Assembly: GCF_028737325.1 (NCBI RefSeq)
Contig: NZ_JAQZCH010000002.1
Coordinates: forward strand, 682,001-746,000
Origin: Microbacterium thalli
GTDB lineage: Bacteria > Actinomycetota > Actinomycetes > Actinomycetales > Microbacteriaceae
Length of the DNA stretch: 64,000 nt
Reading direction: 5' to 3'
This document shows, piece by piece, positions 7,983 to 16,493 of this stretch. Below the pieces are notes generated by a model. The model was given only the letters and a program-made list of their open reading frames with translations, did no database searches and was not told the origin of the DNA. Each line of letters starts with the position of its first letter. The first letter of the stretch is position 1. A program made the translations under genes and the position numbers.

Positions 7983-9251
7983 ATGGCGTCAGTAACGGGC
8001 ACGGCTCGACGAGCAGGGACCCACAGCGCCCTCACCTTCCCCATCAAGGTTGCTAGCGCGTTGTCCGTCGTGCTGGCGGCGTTCATTCCGATCTACAGAG
8101 TCCTGCCCGGCAACATTTCTGGACTGTGGACCACCGTCACCCTTGGCCTACTGGTCGCGACGGTACTTCTCGGCCTGGGCGGTCGACCGAAGTGGTTCGG
8201 GATCTGGGTCTATGCCGGCTACGCCGCTCTCGCCGCATCGGTCACATCGAGTGGAGCCTCGGGGCTGAGCGCGACACTTCCCGTCGCCATTCAGTTATTC
8301 ATTATCATCGGCATCGGCCCGTTCGCTGTGGCAGGCCTGATCCAGAAGAACCCGCGACTGCTTGTGGCCGCGTGCATCTCCTTCCTGGTCACGCAGACGG
8401 CTTCAGGGATCGCCGGCATCGCGCAACTATTCGGAGCGGACGTTCTCGGATGGATCCAGGTGAACGAACGATCGCCCGGCCTGGCTGGTCACCCTAATGT
8501 CCTAGGCGTTATGTCCGCGCTGGCCATTCTCGTGGCAGTGTCGGTCTTGCTCGGTCGTCATACCCGCGGGCTCGGTCGGGCTTCGGTCCTGACAGTGCTG
8601 TGTCTCAACGCAGGCGCGCTGATCTCGACAGGAAGCCTTAGCTCGATGTCTGCATGCGTGGCAGGCGTGATCGTGCTCTTGTACGTTTATGGGTACCGAC
8701 TACTTCGCATCCTCTTCGCAGCTACCCTTACGGTGCTAGTGCTGTGGGCAGTTCTCAGCACGCCGTTCGTTTCCGCAGTTCTGCGCGATCCCGTGCAGCG
8801 GTTCTTCCAGGTCACGGGGCAGACGCAGTACACGAGCACACTCGAGATCCGATCCGAGACCTACGAATCTGCGTGGGAATCGATTCAGCGCGACCCATTT
8901 CTCGGCCGCGGGATCGACGCTGAGAACGCGGCGGCTCGAGAGTTCGGAACCGTTGTCCACAACGTCTTTCTTCGCTCCTGGTATCAGGGCGGCTTACTGC
9001 TGGCCATCGCAATTGCTGTGATCCTGGTCTCCGTCTTGGTCCTCGTAGTCAAGGCAGTCGCCGCACGGAACAACGGTCTCGCGGTTGGTGTGATCGTCGT
9101 GATGATGAGCTACGCACTGACGTCGGCATTTTTTGAGCAGCCGTATTACTGGCTGCCCGTCCTCGCAGCCTGGGCCACTCTGCCCGCCGGGTCGATGACG
9201 TCCGCGGGAGTTACTAGCACAACCGCATCACCGAGTCGGGCAGCATCATGA
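7983..9251 (+). CDS. O-antigen ligase/polymerase-like membrane protein
   Basis: 422 residues with about eleven membrane helices. The family pattern (PF04932-like) is seen in GLAGHPNVLG before a large loop and VVHNVFLRSWYQGG after it. WaaL/Wzy members join or polymerise undecaprenyl-linked glycans on the outer face of the membrane; in Gram-positives related proteins act on wall or capsular glycans. The ATG at 7983 is 7 bases after a TACGCT -10 box (leaderless), which decides it over longer in-frame starts. It overlaps the next gene by 4 nt. Whether it acts as ligase, polymerase or glycan exporter cannot be told from sequence. Confidence 0.85.
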   Translation: MASVTGTARRAGTHSALTFPIKVASALSVVLAAFIPIYRVLPGNISGLWTTVTLGLLVATVLLGLGGRPKWFGIWVYAGYAALAASVTSSGASGLSATLPVAIQLFIIIGIGPFAVAGLIQKNPRLLVAACISFLVTQTASGIAGIAQLFGADVLGWIQVNERSPGLAGHPNVLGVMSALAILVAVSVLLGRHTRGLGRASVLTVLCLNAGALISTGSLSSMSACVAGVIVLLYVYGYRLLRILFAATLTVLVLWAVLSTPFVSAVLRDPVQRFFQVTGQTQYTSTLEIRSETYESAWESIQRDPFLGRGIDAENAAAREFGTVVHNVFLRSWYQGGLLLAIAIAVILVSVLVLVVKAVAARNNGLAVGVIVVMMSYALTSAFFEQPYYWLPVLAAWATLPAGSMTSAGVTSTTASPSRAAS

Positions 9252-9478
9252 ACAGAGGTCGCCGGCTGGAACTCAGCTTGACGGACCCCTACTTCTGGGG
9301 CAGCGCACTCGTACTATTCGGAGCGATGTGCCTCATAGGGGAGCTCTGGCAGAGCGGCCAGGTCTCCTTGATCGGCGTCCCGACGTTCCTCGTTGGCGTC
9401 GTTGCAATCGCGGTTCGTGATTACCGCAGACGGATCGACTCCTACTGGTCCCGGCTTGAATCGGACCGGGACCAGTAG
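9248..9478 (+). CDS. Small two-helix membrane protein (76 aa)
   Basis: Coupled to the O-antigen-ligase-like gene by an ATGA overlap, so the two are made together. Two hydrophobic segments (about residues 15-31 and 38-55) are followed by a charged tail (DYRRRIDSYWSRLESDRDQ). It may be a partner subunit of the polymerase/ligase. No family recognised. Confidence 0.65.
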   Translation: MNRGRRLELSLTDPYFWGSALVLFGAMCLIGELWQSGQVSLIGVPTFLVGVVAIAVRDYRRRIDSYWSRLESDRDQ

Positions 9479-9504
9479 AAACACCGGTCGCCCACTGGGA
9501 CGCC

Positions 9505-11376
9505 TCACGAAGGGCGCATCGATTGCCGAGCGACCCACGACTTCACCACTCCAGCCTGGAGGCTGGTACCGCTGCCAATGACAGGGTGGATGCCGTCTGG
9601 CTGCACCAGCCCCTTCCCGCCATCATCGGTTGCTGCGAACGCCTCGAACACAGGAATGTAACCCCAGCCTCGAGCGAGCGCACCCTCCCTGATTGCTCTC
9701 TGAATAGCAAGGTGCCGAGAGATCCGCGCCGCGTCGACATCCGTCGCGAGGAACTCCGGGTTCTGCGACGAAATCACCACCGGCACCGGCGCGTGCACGG
9801 CAAAAAGGACCGCAAGAAAGCCATCGACTGCGGCGAAGAACTGCGCCGGCGTAGTCGTTCCGCTGGCGTAGTTGTGGCCGTGATGAATGAACACCGCATC
9901 CGGCTGCTCGGGGTACATCGCTGTGACGCGTGCCTGTTGGTAGGCGATCGTCGAGCCGGCGACGGCGGCGTTGTAGACGGTCGCCCAGCCGAGCGGTGAC
10001 TGCGCCCCGACCACCGGGGGTCGGGTGACAGTGCCTCGCACCTCGAACCGACGGATGCCGGCATTCGCGGAGTTGTCCGCGAACCCGAACGTGCTGCCCA
10101 GCGCAGCGACATCTCCGGAGGTGAGCGTCGCGCTGATTGTTGCTCCGTTGAGCGTGGCTGTCAGCGCTGTTCCGACGAGTTGGATGTCGAACGCGTACCA
10201 AGCCGCTGCAGTATTGTTCGGAATCGTTCCGGCGGGAAAGGTCCCGAGCACAGTGGTTGTGCCGGAGATGATCTTCGAAACCGTCACAGCGACCGTCGTT
10301 CCCCCTGTGGCCTGGACGCGGATCTCGCTCGTCCCCAGTGCGGCAGCACGGATGCGCCGCTGCAGACCCGACGTGTCGAGCGACGAGATCCGCCAGTCAC
10401 CTTCGTAGTGGAAGTCTTTGTCCGCTCGACTGACGGCGGTGAGCATGCCCCCGGGGATGCCTCCGCCGGTATACGCGGGGTTGAAGACGCAGGCGCCGTC
10501 CGCAACGATGAAGGATCCTGACGTTCCCGCCCACACACCTGAGCCGACCTCGCCAGGCCGCCCGACGAGGTCGCCCGGATGCTCGGTGAAGGAATCGGCT
10601 GCGACAATGATGTCGGCGTCGACTCCGCCCGGGTCAGAAATCGTTGCGCCGTCCTGCCACACGGTCGGGCTCGCCGGATATGCGTTCGACTCCTTACCCC
10701 ACGAAAAGATTCGGAAGGGGCGCTCCGGCCAGAGGTTTTCGGCCAGATCCTTCCATGCGTTGGAGAACGCTCCAGTGGAGAACGGGCTCGTCGTGCTGTC
10801 GCCGGCCGAAGCGATCACAACCGGCGCGAGGTCGCGCATGTCGAGTGTCGCCATTACCGCGTTGAGCGGGTCGATCCGTGCCGTCGCAAGCCCAGCAGAG
10901 AAGGCCGACAGCGCAACCTCGGTCTTGGTGCCCTTGGTACCAATTAGATTTGCGTTGATCTCGTCGCTCGTTGCGCCGACAGCCTCAGCCCGCGCGGCGG
11001 CATCGACGGCCTCGCCTCGCGCGAATTCAGCGCCTGCGCGCGCAGACGCCGCTTCTTGGGCAGCCTGTTCCGCTTCACCGGCCGCGTCGACAGCCGCCTT
11101 CGCCGGAACGCTGATGTCGGTGAGTTGCGTCACGCGGTCCCCCGACTTGAGGTACACCTCAAGCACGCCAGCAGGGGCACGGAACTGCGGGAAGATTCCG
11201 TTCGACGCGACGAGCTTGCCGCCAGTGAACGGGACTCCCTGCAGATCCGTGATGGGAAGGGGCGACGCCAGGTTGGTGTCGTTGACGTCGTAGACGTACG
11301 CCTCCGCCTCGCGGACGATGTTGTTGTTCTCATCCATCGCGACTGTGGACGGGAAGGCGCCGACGAATTCGGCCAT
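9505..11376 (-). CDS. Tail fibre / receptor-binding protein with SGNH esterase domain
   Basis: 623 residues. Residues 1-~95 look like a phage tail-attachment beta domain. Residues ~95-135 are an Ala/Glu-rich coiled-coil stalk. From ~185 an SGNH hydrolase domain begins with GDSTTS (Ser194), continues with HHGHNY (block III Asn) and closes with DGIHP (Asp594, His597). Between blocks I and III is an ~180-residue beta-rich insert with a lectin-like look (concanavalin/LamG type, inferred). Such tailspikes cut acyl groups from the host glycan used as receptor. It is the last gene of the leftward late operon, beside the glycan-acylation cargo. Confidence 0.85.
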   Translation of the reverse strand: MAEFVGAFPSTVAMDENNNIVREAEAYVYDVNDTNLASPLPITDLQGVPFTGGKLVASNGIFPQFRAPAGVLEVYLKSGDRVTQLTDISVPAKAAVDAAGEAEQAAQEAASARAGAEFARGEAVDAAARAEAVGATSDEINANLIGTKGTKTEVALSAFSAGLATARIDPLNAVMATLDMRDLAPVVIASAGDSTTSPFSTGAFSNAWKDLAENLWPERPFRIFSWGKESNAYPASPTVWQDGATISDPGGVDADIIVAADSFTEHPGDLVGRPGEVGSGVWAGTSGSFIVADGACVFNPAYTGGGIPGGMLTAVSRADKDFHYEGDWRISSLDTSGLQRRIRAAALGTSEIRVQATGGTTVAVTVSKIISGTTTVLGTFPAGTIPNNTAAAWYAFDIQLVGTALTATLNGATISATLTSGDVAALGSTFGFADNSANAGIRRFEVRGTVTRPPVVGAQSPLGWATVYNAAVAGSTIAYQQARVTAMYPEQPDAVFIHHGHNYASGTTTPAQFFAAVDGFLAVLFAVHAPVPVVISSQNPEFLATDVDAARISRHLAIQRAIREGALARGWGYIPVFEAFAATDDGGKGLVQPDGIHPVIGSGTSLQAGVVKSWVARQSMRPS

Positions 11377-11399
11377 GTGCGTTGTCCCTTCGTGTCGGG

Positions 11400-11789
11400 T
11401 CAGTGAATGTTGTGAGAGCCGCGAGACTCGGGCGGAAGCGACGATATGTCGGGGGTGCCGCCGTCGGTGCGTGCCGGCGTGGGCTCGACGGCGTGCTCGA
11501 GATGCTTGGCGCCGAGGTCACGGGTCAGCAGCGCATAGGACGCGTTCACGACGACGATCGCGAGGAGCGTGAACAGCCACCAGTCGGTGACCGGTTCCCG
11601 GGTGATGGCGTAGTAGAACACCATCACCAGGCCGGCCAGGATGACCGCCACGGCGACGGAGACTGCTTTGCGGTGCAGGGGCTTGGTGACGAACGGCAGC
11701 ACGCCGTTGAGGGCGCCCACGGCGTACGGGGCGAAGAAGCCGAGCAGGGTGATGATGCCCAGCGGGGCGACGGGGATAGCGATGTCCAT
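11400..11789 (-). CDS. Holin-like membrane protein (129 aa)
   Basis: The start ATG at 11789 gives an N-terminus MDIAIPVAPLG and three hydrophobic helices (roughly 10-30, 42-64, 74-94), followed by a hydrophilic tail. This size, topology and position between endolysin and tail fibre fit a phage holin. One of three consecutive small membrane proteins, so which one sets lysis timing is uncertain. Confidence 0.65.
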   Translation of the reverse strand: MDIAIPVAPLGIITLLGFFAPYAVGALNGVLPFVTKPLHRKAVSVAVAVILAGLVMVFYYAITREPVTDWWLFTLLAIVVVNASYALLTRDLGAKHLEHAVEPTPARTDGGTPDISSLPPESRGSHNIH

Positions 11790-11802
11790 GCGGGTGAACT
11801 CC

Positions 11803-12147
11803 TCAGGTCTTGGTGATCTCGGTGGTTTCGTCGATGTCGGGCCAGGGGTCCGGTGTCCCGCCGGCGAGGATGAGCTTCCGCTCGAGGCGCGCGGCGAGAC
11901 CCTCGACCAGGCGGCGGTTCTCGCGCTCCCGGTCGGTGCGAGCTTCCGCGGCCGCGGCACGCAGGTTGGCTGCGTCGCGCTCGGCGATCGCGGCGTCGCG
12001 CTGCGCGATGATGTCGTTCCTCCGACGCGACTCGCGCGCGGCGACTCCGTTGCGGAGCAGCTTCACGATGGCGACGATCTCCCGGAAGAAGAGAGCGAGC
12101 GCGCCAAGTCCGCCGAGCGCGGTGATGATGGCGATCCAGTTCTCCAC
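11803..12147 (-). CDS. Membrane protein with coiled coil, lysis cassette (114 aa)
   Basis: The GTG at 12147 follows an AGGGGG ribosome-binding site. One N-terminal helix (residues ~4-30, ending IVAIVKLL) is followed by ~60 residues of charged heptad-like sequence (RRNDIIAQRDAAIAERDAAN), a long cytoplasmic coiled coil. Similar one-helix/coiled-coil proteins occur in actinophage lysis cassettes as second holins or antiholins. Confidence 0.6.
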   Translation of the reverse strand: MENWIAIITALGGLGALALFFREIVAIVKLLRNGVAARESRRRNDIIAQRDAAIAERDAANLRAAAAEARTDRERENRRLVEGLAARLERKLILAGGTPDPWPDIDETTEITKT

Positions 12148-12155
12148 CCGGCCCC

Positions 12156-12644
12156 CTACGCGTCGCGGCGCACGACGTCGCGGGTTCGCCGGCTGAGAAT
12201 CGCGGCGACGAGCGTGCGGATGTCCTGGTCGCCGGGTTCGGACGCGAAGATCTGCAGCTCGAGGTAGCGACGGAGCATGTTGAGCATGGCGGCGAGGACG
12301 ATCATCGCCGCGACGGTCGTGAAGGGCGTGACGGTGGCCGTGGTCCCGAGGATCAGGAAGTAGACACCGATGCCGATGCCGGCGAACGGGAGCGCGGGGA
12401 CTTCCACGATCCAGTAGCGGCTGAGGCGCCCCGCGAAGCCACCGGCGCCGCCGAGGATGAGCAGGGCTCCCCACACGGTGATGAGCCATTCCCAACCGGC
12501 GAGTTCGGTCTGGACGGACGGTGGCGGGGCCACGATGGCGAACACTCCGGCGACGCCGACCGCCGCGTAGATGATGAGGTCGATGACGCGAATGAGCGCC
12601 TCGAGGACTCGGCGCTTCTCCGGTGCGACCGGTGCGCGATCCAT
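12156..12644 (-). CDS. Four-helix membrane protein, lysis cassette (162 aa)
   Basis: Four hydrophobic helices (about 19-42, 50-72, 78-100, 105-125) with a basic C-terminal tail. It sits 2 bases downstream of the endolysin stop and upstream of the coiled-coil membrane protein. It may be a holin or an accessory lysis protein. Actinophage lysis cassettes commonly carry one to three such genes after lysin A. Confidence 0.65.
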   Translation of the reverse strand: MDRAPVAPEKRRVLEALIRVIDLIIYAAVGVAGVFAIVAPPPSVQTELAGWEWLITVWGALLILGGAGGFAGRLSRYWIVEVPALPFAGIGIGVYFLILGTTATVTPFTTVAAMIVLAAMLNMLRRYLELQIFASEPGDQDIRTLVAAILSRRTRDVVRRDA

Positions 12645-12646
12645 TG

Positions 12647-13453
12647 TCAGAACCGCTTGACGCCGCCGGGCGCCGGGAACGGTAGGAGCTCGGCCAGGCC
12701 GAGGACGTCGGCGAGCCAGTGGGCGTGGTCGTGCGTGCACTGCAGCTCGCCGTTGGTCTCGTTCTTCCGGTAAGCCTCGAAGTGGTCGCCGTCGGGCGGC
12801 CACACCTTGTTCCGGCCACGCAGGGCGAGCCGGGCGCCAATGACGTTCGCGTGGGCCTTGATACCGCGGAACGGTTCGAGAGTGAAGCTCGTGCCGGCGT
12901 GCGGGCCGTCGATGATGCGGATGAGGGTCGTCATGTCGTCCTCCTCGGACTTGGTCGTTACAGCGGGGGTGGGGGCCGGCAGAGATGCGGCAGGCTTCCC
13001 GCCGCCGGCCGGCTGCGGGATGGTGATCGTCAGGCGGTTCCGGCGCCCGTAGGTGCGCGACCAGCCCAGGTACGGCATCCCGCGTGCGGTCTGCGCTTCC
13101 ACGGTGATCAGGCCCGCCTTCTCGCCCCACCACTCGTGCGCGTAGCCGGTGGCGGAAAGTACCTGGTGGCCGCCGCCGTAGATGTCGATCGCAACGTGCC
13201 CCCAACGGGCGACGCGGCCGCGGTCGTCAGTGCCGGCGTAGTCCCAGTAGTGGATCGCTCCGGGCGGGGCGTTCCGCGGGTTCCGGGACTCGATCTCGGC
13301 CGCGAGGTATGCGGCGAACGCGGACCCGTAGATGTCGGGGGCGTACCCGCCGCAGTCATCGATCGTCCGGTACGTCAGGCCGGCGCACTGGCCGTACCAG
13401 CTCTTCGGCCGAGTCGTCCCGACGAACATCCGGATCTCGTGAGGGGTGGTCAT
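12647..13453 (-). CDS. Endolysin (cysteine peptidase/amidase, CHAP- or NlpC-like)
   Basis: 268 residues. The N-terminal ~150 residues form a papain-like wall hydrolase: Cys23 in GQCAGLTYR, His86 in RWGHVAID, and a DIYGGG segment after it. A Pro/Ala linker (~150-172) leads to a ~95-residue C-terminal domain, which probably binds the cell wall. No signal peptide, so release depends on the neighbouring holins. It sits in the late operon between tail genes and membrane lysis genes. Confidence 0.82.
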   Translation of the reverse strand: MTTPHEIRMFVGTTRPKSWYGQCAGLTYRTIDDCGGYAPDIYGSAFAAYLAAEIESRNPRNAPPGAIHYWDYAGTDDRGRVARWGHVAIDIYGGGHQVLSATGYAHEWWGEKAGLITVEAQTARGMPYLGWSRTYGRRNRLTITIPQPAGGGKPAASLPAPTPAVTTKSEEDDMTTLIRIIDGPHAGTSFTLEPFRGIKAHANVIGARLALRGRNKVWPPDGDHFEAYRKNETNGELQCTHDHAHWLADVLGLAELLPFPAPGGVKRF

Positions 13454-13469
13454 GATGATGTCCTTCCGT

Positions 13470-14459
13470 TCAGGGGCGTCGGATCGACCAGGACGCGTGC
13501 ACGTCCCACAGCTCGACTCCGCCGGCTGAGAGCGGGTCGGTGGTCACTGCGAAGTTGAGCGAGGTGCCAGCGGGGATCGATTCGGTCGTGACCCACTGGA
13601 AGACGGCGGAGACGTCGCGCATCTGGCCGCTGACGCCGTGGTTGTGCCAGCGCCTGCGGCCCTTCTCCGCCGCGCCCTGGAAGAGGGTCAAGAACCCGGC
13701 GTAGTTCAGCGCATCCGATCCCGGACGCCCCACGGGGCCCGGCAGGTAGATGGCGCACGAGAACGAGGCTTGGATTAGCGACCCGACCGGCACTCGTTCG
13801 GCGGCCTGGAAGCTACCGGCCCCTCCGGTCGCTCCCGGCAGGATGATTCCGCCGCCGCCAACAGCGTTGTACATACCAGCTTCGGACCCGCTCGCCACCC
13901 ACTCGGGCGTACCGAGCGCGGAAAGACTCCTCCGCCAGCTGCGACCGTTGATGTCAACGACAGTGCCGAGGCGATTGAGGTACTGCAGCACAAGCTCGTC
14001 GACCGCGAGCGCCCCGCCTGGGCCGGACCAAAGGCGCAAGTCGATGAGCTGCTGCACCTGTGATTTCCCGGCGTCCACACGGGCGAGCCACAGAGGCTGA
14101 TCATCCAGTGCGAACGGTGTCGATTCGCGGGGTGGGATTGCCGTTTTGTTGGTACCCGGCACGCTCACGAAGGCGGAGGTGCTGGTCTGCCACGACCGGC
14201 GGATCGAGATCAGATGGAAGCGTGATCCCGATGTGGTCGGCGGGAGCAGAATCGATTCCTCGTTGGTGGAGCGGTCGAGAACTCCCCACCCGTGCCCCTG
14301 CCCGGGTGTGAGGCGGACTTCACGGTCAGCTCCCCCGATGCTCGCGCGCCAGTCGTCGGGACTGCGCACGCCGTACTCTGCGCCGCCTCCGTAAGAGAGC
14401 AGTTCGCCCCAGCCCTTATAGTCGACCGAGCCGGTGTAGCCCACGGATGTGATCGGCAT
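13470..14459 (-). CDS. Minor tail protein (329 aa)
   Basis: Beta-rich protein with many Gly/Ser/Thr and no membrane segment. The N-terminus MPITSVGYTGSVDYKGW is typical of actinophage minor tail proteins encoded after the tail-tip genes. It has two parts: an N-terminal ~150 residues and a jelly-roll-like C-terminal part. It probably belongs to the tail tip or receptor-binding apparatus. Assigned by position and composition. Confidence 0.7.
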   Translation of the reverse strand: MPITSVGYTGSVDYKGWGELLSYGGGAEYGVRSPDDWRASIGGADREVRLTPGQGHGWGVLDRSTNEESILLPPTTSGSRFHLISIRRSWQTSTSAFVSVPGTNKTAIPPRESTPFALDDQPLWLARVDAGKSQVQQLIDLRLWSGPGGALAVDELVLQYLNRLGTVVDINGRSWRRSLSALGTPEWVASGSEAGMYNAVGGGGIILPGATGGAGSFQAAERVPVGSLIQASFSCAIYLPGPVGRPGSDALNYAGFLTLFQGAAEKGRRRWHNHGVSGQMRDVSAVFQWVTTESIPAGTSLNFAVTTDPLSAGGVELWDVHASWSIRRP

Positions 14460-14460
14460 C

Positions 14461-15558
14461 TCAGCTCCTTCCGAGGTCGCGCACGCGCGCCTTGAGTTCG
14501 GCGACCCGGGCGCCGAGTTGCGCCAGCGGGTCGGTGTTCACGTCCCCGATGTGGGGCGTGATCGTGAGTCCACCGCGCACGGTGTCGGAGATCGTCACGC
14601 GGGTGATGACTTCGGTACCGGGGGCGCCGCCGATGTTGAACGGCACGATGTCGCCGACGTCGTAGTGCTCGCGGAACCGGAACCGGTCTGTCTCGATGAG
14701 GTCCATCGAGACAGAGGCGCCAGGGGCGCCGTCAGCGATCGTCTGCCAGCCCTCGAGTGTGAGGTCGGCGCCGGGCTCGGTGTTGCGGGCGTCGCGGAAC
14801 ACCTCGATGATGTCGGCCCATTCAGCTTCCCGTGCCGTGTCGATGACGTACGCGAGGATGCGCTCGGTGCCTTGCTCTCTTCCACCGACCACGGCCCGGG
14901 TGGCGGAGGATGCCCACCGGTCGAAGTCGAACTCATCCACGATTCCGGTCGGCGCGTCGAGCAGACCGTCGACCACGCGCGGTGACCGGACATCCACGAC
15001 CACTCCGCCGTTCTCGGGGTAGGCGAGGACGACACCGAGCCGGTCGGCGACGAGGAGAGGGATCAGCTTGTCGGCGAGCTTGTGGAAGCGAAGCTCGACG
15101 CGGGCGCTGCTGCCTCGACCCTGCGTGGCTACGACCGTCCAGGGCACGCCCAGGCGCGCAACATTGGCGGCCAGCGCTGCCTTAAAGATCGTCTCGCTTG
15201 GCCCCGTGTACACGTCGTACTCGACGTCTTGCCCCGTGATCGGTGCGGTGGTCTTCGGCCACCCCAGCCAATCGTTGAACTTCCGACGGTCGTCTTCGAC
15301 GTGCACCTCAATCTGGCCCTTCGGGCCATGCCCAGGGGTGCGCGCGACGCGCCCGCGGAACAGCTCATCCGGGCCGAGCATGACGCTGCAGCGCGCGCCC
15401 GGCGCGATGAGCGCGGCGACCGCGCGGTCGTCGTCGTCGATCGTGAAGCTCGCGATCGATGGGACTGACCAGAGCAGGTCGGCGGACGCGTCTCCGCCAA
15501 TGCACTTCTGGACAAAGGTGTCTGTCTTGTCGCGGACGATGAAGGAAAGGCCGCTCAT
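14461..15558 (-). CDS. Tail-tip protein, ReqiPepy6 Gp37-like
   Basis: 365 residues. Pattern and position match the Gp37-like family of actinophage tail proteins (N-terminal FIVRDKTDTFV, central repeats of beta strands, C-terminal helix with RVAELKARVRDL). These proteins are thought to be baseplate-hub-like parts next to the distal tail protein. The ATG overlaps the stop of the distal tail gene by 4 nt. Confidence 0.75.
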   Translation of the reverse strand: MSGLSFIVRDKTDTFVQKCIGGDASADLLWSVPSIASFTIDDDDRAVAALIAPGARCSVMLGPDELFRGRVARTPGHGPKGQIEVHVEDDRRKFNDWLGWPKTTAPITGQDVEYDVYTGPSETIFKAALAANVARLGVPWTVVATQGRGSSARVELRFHKLADKLIPLLVADRLGVVLAYPENGGVVVDVRSPRVVDGLLDAPTGIVDEFDFDRWASSATRAVVGGREQGTERILAYVIDTAREAEWADIIEVFRDARNTEPGADLTLEGWQTIADGAPGASVSMDLIETDRFRFREHYDVGDIVPFNIGGAPGTEVITRVTISDTVRGGLTITPHIGDVNTDPLAQLGARVAELKARVRDLGRS

Positions 15559-16493
15559 CCGATGGCCCGGAAGTAGAGCGGGCGCAGTGTTGCCTGAACG
15601 GTGACCCCCTGCGGAATGTCGATGCTCAGCGCGACGGACTCACCAGGTGCGACGGCCGACCACGGGACCAGCCCGAGTGGCTGCGTCACGTCCTCACCGT
15701 TCAGCGTTGCTGTGACGTTGCGAGGATCGGTATCGATGAGAAGCACATCGCCCTCGGCGAGCGCGAACGGGATCGTTGCAGTGACGCCGCCCGTGCCGAG
15801 GGTGATGACGCCCCCGGGGACGGACGCCGAAGCGACGATCTCCCACTTGGGCCAGGCTTCGACGTTGCCCGGGTTGTCGATGGTCGCCGTGCTCGAGTTC
15901 TCGGCGGCGCTGACGTGGAAGTCTGGGGCACCGGGCGGCTGTATGAACGGCACGGGTGCCGGCGCGCCGAACGCCGGAGTCTCGATCGCAGTGCCGATCC
16001 AGAAGGGCTGCGCTGCTTCCAGCTCGACGCCGAACCGGCCCCAACCGAATACGGTCGGGTGGGTCTCGAAGCTGTGCGGTCGTTCGTAGACGCCCGTGAG
16101 CAGCAGCTCGCGATACACCCCGCGGAATCCGACGCGCCAGCGGCCGGGACGTTCCGGGTCGATCGAGCCGAAGAAACGCCCGTAGGTGTCGACCCATTCC
16201 GGTGACCCATCGGCGTAGACGAGGACCGGCCAGAACACCTTCCGTTCCTCAGCTCGCCACCCGCGCTGACGCTTCCCCGGGACTGCGCGCCCCTTCGAGG
16301 CGTATTTCGTCAGCTCCGGGTCGTGCATTCCCTCCGTGCCGAACGCCTGCAGCACGACCCCCTCGAGTCCGTCCGCGAGGTCCCAGTAGGAGCCGTCAGC
16401 GCCGAACCACTCGACGCTGATCGACTCCCACTGGTCGACGGGGACAGGAGCGGGCGTGCTCGGCCCGGTCGAGAGAACCAAAGGTGAGGACAT
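15555..16493 (-). CDS. Distal tail / minor tail protein (Dit-like)
   Basis: 312 residues directly after the tape measure gene, the standard place of the distal tail protein. The N-terminal ~130 residues form the attachment domain (VWPVLVYADG-like segments), followed by a beta-sandwich with NPGNVEAWPKWEI, a recurrent motif of these proteins. It shares one base with the tape measure stop. Confidence 0.75.
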   Translation of the reverse strand: MSSPLVLSTGPSTPAPVPVDQWESISVEWFGADGSYWDLADGLEGVVLQAFGTEGMHDPELTKYASKGRAVPGKRQRGWRAEERKVFWPVLVYADGSPEWVDTYGRFFGSIDPERPGRWRVGFRGVYRELLLTGVYERPHSFETHPTVFGWGRFGVELEAAQPFWIGTAIETPAFGAPAPVPFIQPPGAPDFHVSAAENSSTATIDNPGNVEAWPKWEIVASASVPGGVITLGTGGVTATIPFALAEGDVLLIDTDPRNVTATLNGEDVTQPLGLVPWSAVAPGESVALSIDIPQGVTVQATLRPLYFRAIG

